This document shows, piece by piece, positions 7,361-12,593 of a DNA stretch of 12,593 nt. Origin of the DNA: Deltaproteobacteria bacterium (GTDB lineage Bacteria; Desulfobacterota; Desulfobulbia; Desulfobulbales; VMSU01); assembly GCA_024274995.1 (NCBI GenBank), contig JAJSAA010000078.1:1-12593 (forward strand). The letters are read 5' to 3'. A program made the position numbers and the translations under genes. Each line of letters begins with the position of its first letter. The first letter of the stretch is position 1. Under the pieces are notes generated by a model that worked only from the letters and a program-made list of their open reading frames with translations, was not told the origin of the DNA and did no database searches.

Positions 7361-8083
7361 TTATATCATATTGATAAAATTACTGAAAATAGCGCTGAAA
7401 TGGTTAGTTGCTATGGAGCCAAGCCGTGCGGCTTCGTCGGTTATTGTCGGCAGGGCTTGCTGATCGTGAGAAGATAACCAATTTTTGTCATTTATTATAT
7501 ATTTTTTTACATCCTTGAGGGCGGCGTTGTTGTTCATGAATTGCAGGCCGATGATATGCGGCCGGCCGGCGATGGACATGGCCTCAATCTGACAGGATAC
7601 GGATGAGGCCAAGATGTCAATGTTGGCAGGAGTTGGTGACATAACAGCCTGGCGATGCCACTTGAAGAGCAGAAATTTATCGGGAAGGTTTTCGAATATT
7701 GGATGCTCGCGGCCCTTATGAGTAAGGTAGCCTGTAATAAAGCCGATGTCCGGGACGTAATTATCGTCGATGACGGCCTTGTAGTGGGCGGCCAGTAGGT
7801 GGAGGCCGCGGCCTATACCGAGAAAGGGGCGGTCATCCTCTAACGATTTTGTAATAACTTCATGCAGACGATTGAGGCAGGGGGGATTCTCATGATTTGC
7901 TGGCGGGGGGGCAGCATCAAGTACCACCAGGGCGTCATATTTATTTAAGGATGAGGGGATAGCCATATTTTTATGCCATAACTTGATGATTCGGATTTGG
8001 GCATTAAGGCTGGCGGCTGTTTTAATGATGCTGCCGGGGATTTTGTTTGCCGATTGCTGAATTATGAGGATATGTTTACTCAT
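7361..8083 (-). CDS. Class I glutamine amidotransferase-like protein lacking the catalytic triad
   Basis: The 240-residue protein has the class I GATase layout: an N-terminal ILIIQQS strand, YDALVVLDAAPPP (49-61) where active relatives carry a GGP turn, RPFLGIGRGLHLLA (85-98) at the nucleophile elbow, LLFKWHRQAV in the middle and IIGLQFMNNN (about 177-186) at the usual GLQFHPE site. The nucleophile Cys is Gly91, the catalytic His is Met183 and the catalytic Glu is Asn185. All three triad residues are gone while the scaffold is kept, so it cannot be a normal glutaminase. It may bind a ligand or a partner instead. Family relatives include GMP-synthase-like GATases. No strong ribosome binding site precedes the ATG. 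It is 109 bases downstream of the porin gene, beyond a strong hairpin, so it may be transcribed separately. Confidence 0.8.
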   Translation of the reverse strand: MSKHILIIQQSANKIPGSIIKTAASLNAQIRIIKLWHKNMAIPSSLNKYDALVVLDAAPPPANHENPPCLNRLHEVITKSLEDDRPFLGIGRGLHLLAAHYKAVIDDNYVPDIGFITGYLTHKGREHPIFENLPDKFLLFKWHRQAVMSPTPANIDILASSVSCQIEAMSIAGRPHIIGLQFMNNNAALKDVKKYIINDKNWLSSHDQQALPTITDEAARLGSIATNHFSAIFSNFINMI

Positions 8084-8125
8084 TTTCTTTGCTTAGGGGC
8101 ATTGCTTGACGGCGGAAGAGGTAAT

Positions 8126-8163
8126 AGGCGGGGGGAGAGGTTAGTAGCCTTATCCCCCCGCCT
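8126..8163 (-). terminator. Strong GC hairpin after the porin gene
   Basis: AGGCGGGGGGA (8126-8136) pairs perfectly with TCCCCCCGCCT (8153-8163). The stem is extended inside by AGG (8138-8140) with CCT (8148-8150). It lies 29 bases past the porin stop codon and before the amidotransferase-like start. The downstream side on the minus strand is not T-rich, so termination may need help, but an 11 bp GC stem in this place most likely ends or protects the upstream transcript. Confidence 0.65.
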
Positions 8164-8169
8164 GGGTTT

Positions 8170-8202
8170 AAAATGATAAAATGATAAAATGACTAAAATG
8201 AC
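8170..8202. repeat. Short imperfect tandem repeat at the porin stop
   Basis: Four units of the type AAAATGAT or AAAATGACT stand in a row. The third and fourth units overlap the porin stop codon and last codons. This is a simple slippage-prone repeat with no evident function. Confidence 0.6.
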
Positions 8203-9005
8203 AGGTCGACGTTTATCCCTCCATAGAGGAAGTTGTCGTGGCCGCCGCTCTGTGTTGTCGAATCGTAGCCAAGGCTGGTCACCTTGATGAGATCTCTGGC
8301 ATCATCGGTGAGCGGGAAAGAGTAATTTAGTTTAGGAGTAATTGATATGTACTGGTTTATTGGAAATGTGACAGAGGCAGTGAGCAGGCCGTCGTGGAAA
8401 GCGTTATAGGCCTGGGTGGTCGATTGAGCCCCATTCTCCACCTCACCGTAGGAGCTGGCCTCGTCAGCAGACAGATAGCCGATCTGAGCCCCGAGATCCA
8501 GGGTGATATTATCCTTTATGGGTACGGAATGCGAGATGCCGAGAGTTATATACCAGCCGGGAAAGCTGTCATAGTCGCGGTAGACGCTTAAGGTCGGGGC
8601 CAGAATGGTGTTTAATGAAGCGCTTAAATATACCTCCTGGCTGTCATCGGCATTATCAAGACCATAGTATATATATCCGGCCGACACATCTACCATCCCT
8701 ATGCTCCGGCTATAAGACAGAGTCATATCGGTTTCCGTCCAGTTATTGGTATTGCCGCTGTAGGTGTCAGTATCAAGATTTCCCCATATATTGGCAGAGA
8801 AGCCGTTATATTCCACCGTAACGGATGGTTGCAGAACCATGCTGTCCCGACTTAACTCAAAACCTCTCCAGACGTATTTGCTTAAGGCGTCGACGGAAAA
8901 ATCAGCGGTGGGTTGATCGGCCGCAAAGGTTGGAACGGTGCTTACAGCCAAAACGAATGTCGCGGCCAAGAGGCTGCCGGCTATTTTTTTGGTGGTTAGT
9001 ATCAT
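8193..9005 (-). CDS. TorF / Gcw_chp family putative outer-membrane porin
   Basis: This 270-residue protein starts with a signal peptide: Lys residues at 6-7, a hydrophobic core (about 8-24) and a cleavage site after TFA near residue 28. The mature part opens with ADFSVDALSKYVWRGFE; the YVWRG block (44-48) is typical of the TorF/Gcw_chp (TIGR02001) family. It then shows alternating short strands rich in Tyr, Trp, Ser and Thr, and ends with the C-terminal phenylalanine LSF common in outer-membrane barrels. AAAGGAGAT stands at a good distance before the ATG. The gene lies 68 bases after amtB, so it may supply outer-membrane passage for small nitrogen compounds under nitrogen control. That role is an inference from position; the substrate is unknown. 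Confidence 0.85.
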   Translation of the reverse strand: MILTTKKIAGSLLAATFVLAVSTVPTFAADQPTADFSVDALSKYVWRGFELSRDSMVLQPSVTVEYNGFSANIWGNLDTDTYSGNTNNWTETDMTLSYSRSIGMVDVSAGYIYYGLDNADDSQEVYLSASLNTILAPTLSVYRDYDSFPGWYITLGISHSVPIKDNITLDLGAQIGYLSADEASSYGEVENGAQSTTQAYNAFHDGLLTASVTFPINQYISITPKLNYSFPLTDDARDLIKVTSLGYDSTTQSGGHDNFLYGGINVDLSF

Positions 9006-9034
9006 TTTTTATCTCCTTTAAAGTTTGAAAATTA

Positions 9035-9061
9035 TGTGTGAGGGGACAGCCCCCCCACACA
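9035..9061 (-). terminator. Hairpin between amtB and the porin gene
   Basis: TGTGTG (9035-9040) pairs with CACACA (9056-9061), with an inner GGGG/CCCC. On the minus strand the stem comes 13 bases after the amtB stop and is followed by a modest AATTTT stretch. It may be a terminator or an attenuating processing stem that lowers porin expression relative to amtB. Confidence 0.55.
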
Positions 9062-9073
9062 GTGAAAGCAGTT

Positions 9074-10399
9074 TTATATCGGTTTGGTGCTTAGAAAATC
9101 ATAGGCATGTCCGCCATGCTCGTGGATATCCAGTCCTTCAATTTCCTCTATTTCACTGACTCTGAGGCCGATGGTCATGGAAAGAATCTTGAAGAGGATA
9201 AAGGCGCAGCCGAAAGACCAGACAAAGGCGGTGCCGATTCCGGTAAGCTGGGCGATGATGAGATGGGCGGTAGGCCCGCCGATATTGAAGAGGCCGGCGG
9301 CCAGGGTTCCCCAAGCGCCACATACCCCGTGTACTGAAACAGCGCCGACGGGATCATCAATGTGTATTCGGTCAATAAACAATACTGAAAGAACTACCAG
9401 TACTCCGGCAATGGCGCCGATCATTATTGAGCTGGTGGGGGTGACGTTGGCGCAGCCGGCGGTAATAGCGACTAACCCCGCTAAGGCACCGTTCAGGGTC
9501 ATACCGATTTCAGGTTTTTTGAAGATTATCCAGCAGGTGAACAGAGCGGTGAGACAGCCGGCGGCACCCGCCAGGTTGGTGTTGACAAAGATCATGGCAA
9601 TATCGGTATCCCCGGCAGTGGTGGAGCCTGGATTAAATCCGAACCAGCCGATCCAGAGAATGAATACGCCGAGGGTTGCCAGGGGGATGTTATGGCCGTG
9701 AATGGCGCGTGGTTTGCCGTCCTTGCCGTATTTACCGATCCGGGGGCCAAGCACGATAGCTCCGGCCAGGGCGGCCCAGCCGCCGATGGAATGAACTACG
9801 GTTGAACCAGCAAAATCAATAAAGCCCATATGCTCCAGCCAGCCGCCGCCGTGGAAGAGGCTTCCCCAGGCCCAGCTGCCGAAAATGGGGTAGATGAAGG
9901 CGCAGACAACGGCGCTGTAAATAAGATAGGAATTGAACTTGGTACGTTCGGCCATGGCACCGGAGACAATGGTGGCAGCGGTGGCGGCAAAGACGCATTG
10001 GAACATCCAGAAGGCCAGAACCCAGGGGTCGCCGCCAACATGAAAGTCGCTTAAGAAAAAGCCGTTTGTGCCGAACAGGCCGCCATGATTAGCTCCGAAC
10101 ATGAGACCAAAGCCCACAGCCCAGAAAACAAGAGAGCCAATAACGAAGTCCATTAAGTTCTTCATGAGGATGTTAATGGCGTTTTTCGCTCTCGTGAAAC
10201 CGGTTTCCACCAGAGCGAACCCGGCTTGCATAAAAAATACCAGGGCTGCGGCTACCAAAGTCCAGACATAATTGAGATTGGTCTGCACGCCCTGAATGGC
10301 CGCGGCGTTTGAGGTTATGGTAGGAGCGGAGTCGCTGGCCGCGTAAGCGGTACCGACTAAGACTGCCAGAGAAAGTATGGTTAATAGTAATTTGCGCAT
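9074..10399 (-). CDS. amtB: Ammonium transporter AmtB
   Basis: The 441-residue inner-membrane channel conducts ammonium/ammonia as a trimer. An N-terminal signal peptide (MRKLLLTILSLAVLVGTAYA) is followed by about eleven hydrophobic spans. Family signatures are FALVETGFTRAKN (61-73), DFAGSTVVHSIGG (195-207) with the conserved Asp195 and the first pore His203, and SVHGVCGAWGT (355-365) with the twin His357. Phenylalanines of the gate lie in the FQCVF and WFGFNPG segments. The soluble tail (about 412-441) is where P-II binds in characterised AmtB proteins. AAGGAG stands before the ATG. Only 46 bases separate it from glnB, giving the classical glnB/glnK-amtB pair, in which P-II blocks the channel when nitrogen is plentiful. 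Confidence 0.97.
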   Translation of the reverse strand: MRKLLLTILSLAVLVGTAYAASDSAPTITSNAAAIQGVQTNLNYVWTLVAAALVFFMQAGFALVETGFTRAKNAINILMKNLMDFVIGSLVFWAVGFGLMFGANHGGLFGTNGFFLSDFHVGGDPWVLAFWMFQCVFAATAATIVSGAMAERTKFNSYLIYSAVVCAFIYPIFGSWAWGSLFHGGGWLEHMGFIDFAGSTVVHSIGGWAALAGAIVLGPRIGKYGKDGKPRAIHGHNIPLATLGVFILWIGWFGFNPGSTTAGDTDIAMIFVNTNLAGAAGCLTALFTCWIIFKKPEIGMTLNGALAGLVAITAGCANVTPTSSIMIGAIAGVLVVLSVLFIDRIHIDDPVGAVSVHGVCGAWGTLAAGLFNIGGPTAHLIIAQLTGIGTAFVWSFGCAFILFKILSMTIGLRVSEIEEIEGLDIHEHGGHAYDFLSTKPI

Positions 10400-10445
10400 T
10401 GTTATCTCCTTAAAATTATCTATCTTTGTTTTTTGTTACATTTTT

Positions 10446-10784
10446 TTAAATTGCGTCCCTGTCCCGTTCGCCTGTTCTGATGCGGCAGACGGATTCAATC
10501 GGCATGACAAAAATCTTGCCATCGCCAATCTTGCCGGTCTTAACGGAGGAGATAATGGCCTCAATGACCCGGTCGCAAAGGTCTTCGCTAACGACGATTT
10601 CCACCTTGATTTTGGGGATAAAATCAACGACGTACTCCGCCCCCCGGTAAATTTCGGTGTGGCCCTTCTGGCGCCCGAAACCCTTGACTTCTGATACGGT
10701 CATCCCGGTAATCTGCAGTTCACTCAGCGCCTCCTTCAGATCGTCGAGTTTGAATGGTTTGATAATTGCCTCAATTTTTTTCAT
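10446..10784 (-). CDS. glnB: Nitrogen regulatory protein P-II
   Basis: The 112-residue length is exact for the family. The protein begins MKKIEAIIKPFKLDDLKEAL. The T-loop spans about 37-55 with Tyr51 in RGAEYVVDF, the site uridylylated in proteobacterial P-II. The B-loop TGKIGDGKIFV (about 83-93) binds ATP, ADP and 2-oxoglutarate, and the C-terminus RIRTGERDRDAI follows. P-II senses 2-oxoglutarate and energy charge and controls AmtB, the NtrB/NtrC pair and often nitrogenase regulators. Linkage to amtB also fits the name glnK; sequence alone does not separate the two paralogues well. AAGGGGAG lies six bases before the ATG. A probable sigma-54 promoter is upstream at 10846-10861. It is not NifI: those proteins sit between nifH and nifD. 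Confidence 0.97.
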   Translation of the reverse strand: MKKIEAIIKPFKLDDLKEALSELQITGMTVSEVKGFGRQKGHTEIYRGAEYVVDFIPKIKVEIVVSEDLCDRVIEAIISSVKTGKIGDGKIFVMPIESVCRIRTGERDRDAI

Positions 10785-10845
10785 AATGTACTCCCCTTGG
10801 TAAAAGTTATAAAAGAAGGTTATTTCTAAGTTTGTTTATTTATTA

Positions 10846-10861
10846 AGCACTTATGGTGCCA
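10846..10861 (-). promoter_or_regulatory. glnB: Sigma-54 (-24/-12) promoter for glnB-amtB
   Basis: On the minus strand the sequence is TGGCACCATAAGTGCT. It keeps the essential GG and GC with exactly ten bases between them and the full TGGCAC; only the first T of TTGC is replaced by G. Transcription would start near 10835, leaving a leader of about 50 bases before glnB. Sigma-54 control of glnB/K-amtB is well known. No perfect NifA or NtrC site was found close by, so the activator is open. Confidence 0.75.
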
Positions 10862-10902
10862 ATACGCTTCGGTTCGTAAGTGAAAAGTTGATAACGTATT
10901 GG
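10859..10902. repeat. Inverted repeat flanking the glnB -24 box
   Basis: CCAATACG (10859-10866) is repeated in inverse as CGTATTGG (10895-10902) with 28 bases between. The first arm overlaps the -24 element of the glnB promoter, so a protein binding both arms could compete with the polymerase. A second overlapping repeat pairs CACTTA (10848-10853) with TAAGTG (10877-10882). Confidence 0.45.
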
Positions 10903-10949
10903 TTTTGCATGCAATAAAATAATTAAACTCTCCGGTGTTAAAGTGCGAT

Positions 10950-10962
10950 GTGGTTTTACCAC
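10950..10962. promoter_or_regulatory. Small palindrome, possible regulator site
   Basis: GTGGT TTT ACCAC forms a 5-bp inverted repeat with a 3-base spacer, about 90-105 bases upstream of the glnB -24 box, which is the usual distance for an enhancer-binding protein. It does not match the NtrC consensus (GCACC...GGTGC) well, so assignment is weak. Confidence 0.25.
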
Positions 10963-10994
10963 CCTTTTGGATATTGCCATAAATGTATATGCTT

Positions 10995-11023
10995 TTGTAA
11001 ATTAATGACGAAAATGTTATAAT
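10995..11023 (+). promoter_or_regulatory. Sigma-70-type promoter inside the divergent region
   Basis: TTGTAA and TATAAT are separated by 17 bases, close to the ideal. A transcript would begin near 11030 and run towards nifE, some 285 bases ahead. No open reading frame of note and no clear T-tailed terminator follows, so it might make a small RNA or a constitutive long leader for nifE. AT-rich sequence gives such matches by chance fairly often. Confidence 0.4.
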
Positions 11024-11150
11024 TGAGGTTTGTGTATAGTTACTTAAGGCGCAACCAAACCACTTAATTCCTTATCTGCTTTTCCCTCAACTCTCTCCCT
11101 CCCCCACTTCTCGTCGCCCGTCTACAAAAATGTAAACTTATCGTCTTTTT

Positions 11151-11166
11151 TGTTTGATTCTCTACA
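11151..11166 (+). promoter_or_regulatory. nifE: NifA upstream activator sequence (UAS)
   Basis: TGTTTGATTCTCTACA is an exact TGT-N10-ACA, the classical NifA-binding site. It lies 90 bases before the -24 box of the nifE promoter, within the usual 80-150 range. It is the only exact match I found in the divergent region. Confidence 0.75.
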
Positions 11167-11213
11167 GAGGTAATATTGTCTGTTTTCCCCGTTTTAAAAT
11201 GCCATTCTGCTGA

Positions 11214-11226
11214 CATCTGCTTGATA
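11214..11226 (-). promoter_or_regulatory. nifE: Probable IHF-binding site
   Basis: CATCTGCTTGATA matches the reverse complement of the IHF consensus (WATCAANNNNTTR) at eight of nine fixed positions. It lies between the NifA site and the -24/-12 element, where IHF bends DNA in many nif promoters. Confidence 0.5.
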
Positions 11227-11243
11227 TTACGTGATTAAATAGC

Positions 11244-11260
11244 GCCAATTTTTAATTGGC
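11244..11260. promoter_or_regulatory. nifE: Palindrome overlapping the nifE -24 box
   Basis: GCCAATTTTTAATTGGC is a perfect 7-bp inverted repeat with a TTT centre. Its right arm provides the TGGC of the -24 element. It may be an operator for a repressor that blocks sigma-54 polymerase, or a chance AT palindrome. The glnB promoter has a similar arrangement. Confidence 0.5.
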
Positions 11261-11272
11261 ACAGGCCTTGCT
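11257..11272 (+). promoter_or_regulatory. nifE: Sigma-54 (-24/-12) promoter for nifE
   Basis: TGGCACAGGCCTTGCT matches the consensus TGGCAC-N5-TTGCW fully, with GG-N10-GC spacing. Transcription would start near 11283, 33 bases before the nifE ATG. Together with the NifA site upstream this is a complete nif-type promoter. Confidence 0.92.
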
Positions 11273-11315
11273 TTTTGAACTTGATAACCTTTCAACCATT
11301 AAATGCGAGTGAGCC

Positions 11316-12593
11316 ATGTCAACAGCCATACTTAAAGAACGTCAGGAACAGATATGCCGCACCGAGTCGGGCAGTAAGTTCAGCATTGTCTGCGACAAGG
11401 AGTCTCTGGCCGGGGCGATCAGCCAGCGGGCCTGTGTGTTCTGTGGTTCCCGGGTGGTGCTTTACCCAATTGCCGATGCCCTTCATTTAGTCCATGGGCC
11501 CATTGGCTGCGCGGTATATACCTGGGATATCCGGGGGGCCTTGTCCTCCGGGCCGGAATTGCATCGTTTGAGTTTCTCTACTGATCTGCAGGAGAGGGAT
11601 GTGATTTTCGGTGGGGAAAAAAAATTATATGCCGCCTTGATAGAACTCATAGAACGTCATCAGCCCAAGGCGGCCTTTGTCTACTCCCCCTGTATCGTCG
11701 GGATTATCGGCGATGATCTCAAAGCCGTCTGTAAAAGAGTCGCCCGCGAAAAGGGGATTCCGGTATTACCCGTACAGTCAGAGGGCTTTAAGGGCAATAA
11801 ACGGGACGGCTATAGAGCGGCCTGCGAGGCCATGTTTAACCTGGTGGGCACCGGTGATATCAGCGATATCCCGCCCAGGAGCATTAATATACTGGGGGAT
11901 TTTAATCTGGCGGGCGAGATCTGGATGATCCGGGAACTCTATAACAGGATTGGCGTTAATGTGGTGGCCAATATCACCGGGGACGGCCGGGTGGCGGATA
12001 TCTGCCGGGCCCACGGCGCCGCCCTGAATGTGGTGCAATGTTCCGGTGCCACCATGCATCTCGCCAGGATGATGAAAAATGAGTACGGCATTCCGAATCT
12101 GCGGGTCTCTTATTTTGGGGTGGACGATATGGCCGAATCCCTCTACAGCGTGGCCGAATTTTTTAAAGACAAGGAGGTGATGGCCCGAGCCCGACAGGTG
12201 GTTAAAGAGGAACTTGAGAAGATTTTCCCCCAGCTCATGGCCTACAAAAAGGCCTTAAATGGTAAAAAAGCGGCTATCTACGTGGGTGGGGCTTTCAAGG
12301 CCTTTTCTCTGGTCAAGGCCTTTCGGCTTCTCGGTATGGAGGTGGTTATGGTTGGTTCCCAGACCGGTACCGAGGAGGAATACAAGGAACTCCAGGAGAT
12401 TACCGCCCCTGGAACCATTATTGTTGATGATTCCAACCCTCTGGAGCTTTCTGCCTTTCTGCAGGAGAAGGAGGTGGATATCTTCGTCGGCGGGGTAAAG
12501 GAGAGGCCCATCGCCTATAAATTAGGCGTTGGTTTCTGCGATCATAACCATGAACGTAAGGAGGCCCTGGCCGGTTTCAGCGGCATGCTTAAT
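11316..12593 (+). CDS. nifE: Nitrogenase FeMo-cofactor biosynthesis protein NifE (3' end missing)
   Basis: The 426 residues visible run off the window end; the family is usually some 450-475 long, so a short C-terminal part is missing. NifE pairs with NifN to form the scaffold on which the FeMo-cofactor precursor from NifB matures before transfer to NifDK. The N-terminus carries CVFCGSRVVLYPIADALHL and HGPIGCAVYTWDIRGALSSG. Cys40, Cys65 and Cys126 (YSPCIVG) fit the three NifE ligands of the P-cluster-like 8Fe-7S cluster, and Cys242 (VVQCSGA) fits the conserved Cys near residue 250 of other NifE proteins. The start is the first ATG after an in-frame TGA at 11310; the ribosome binding site (GAGTGAG) is weak. 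NifN would be expected next. AnfE/VnfE are less likely but not fully excluded. Confidence 0.95.
   Translation, partial: MSTAILKERQEQICRTESGSKFSIVCDKESLAGAISQRACVFCGSRVVLYPIADALHLVHGPIGCAVYTWDIRGALSSGPELHRLSFSTDLQERDVIFGGEKKLYAALIELIERHQPKAAFVYSPCIVGIIGDDLKAVCKRVAREKGIPVLPVQSEGFKGNKRDGYRAACEAMFNLVGTGDISDIPPRSINILGDFNLAGEIWMIRELYNRIGVNVVANITGDGRVADICRAHGAALNVVQCSGATMHLARMMKNEYGIPNLRVSYFGVDDMAESLYSVAEFFKDKEVMARARQVVKEELEKIFPQLMAYKKALNGKKAAIYVGGAFKAFSLVKAFRLLGMEVVMVGSQTGTEEEYKELQEITAPGTIIVDDSNPLELSAFLQEKEVDIFVGGVKERPIAYKLGVGFCDHNHERKEALAGFSGMLN

Noticed and set aside
9171..9701. Long open frame on the + strand opposite amtB
   Set aside because: It is a shadow of amtB in another frame, with no ribosome binding site and no recognisable protein features.

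Overview
The window reads as a bacterial chromosome segment of moderate GC with AT-rich intergenic stretches. A nitrogen-fixation gene, a sigma-54 control region, a periplasmic-type signal peptide and an outer-membrane porin point to a Gram-negative diazotroph. The gene mix would suit Desulfobacterota, perhaps Desulfobulbales, but that is an inference from general impression and not from a search.

Left part (1-1250): about 670 bases have no convincing gene. They hold two long, diverged copies of one structured repeat (194-341 and, inverted, 482-610) and possibly a fragment of a third (146-158). The two full copies share a 19-base motif and change their outer stems in a compensatory way, so the fold itself seems to be conserved. 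A hypothetical 180-residue protein follows (670-1212).

Housekeeping block on the + strand (1283-5873): a small Trm112-family zinc-ribbon protein overlaps a sugar-phosphate isomerase-like TIM-barrel gene, and then comes dnaE, the replicative DNA polymerase III alpha subunit, complete, with a PHP domain that keeps what look like all its metal ligands.

Minus-strand block (10784 down to 5942): read in the direction of transcription, glnB (P-II), amtB (ammonium channel), a TorF/Gcw_chp-family putative outer-membrane porin, a glutamine-amidotransferase-like protein that has lost its whole catalytic triad, and a large protein I do not recognise. glnB-amtB looks like a sigma-54 operon for ammonium sensing and uptake. 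Hairpins sit after amtB and after the porin gene.

Right end (10785-12593): a 531-base divergent control region separates glnB from nifE. On the nifE side it carries a textbook NifA-type upstream site, a probable IHF site and a perfect -24/-12 promoter. On the glnB side it carries a near-perfect -24/-12 element. In both promoters the -24 box is one arm of an inverted repeat of the CCAAT/ATTGG type, which may be a shared operator. nifE (FeMo-cofactor scaffold) runs off the end of the window. Together the right half couples nitrogen-status sensing (GlnB), ammonium entry (AmtB, perhaps the porin) and nitrogenase cofactor assembly (NifE).
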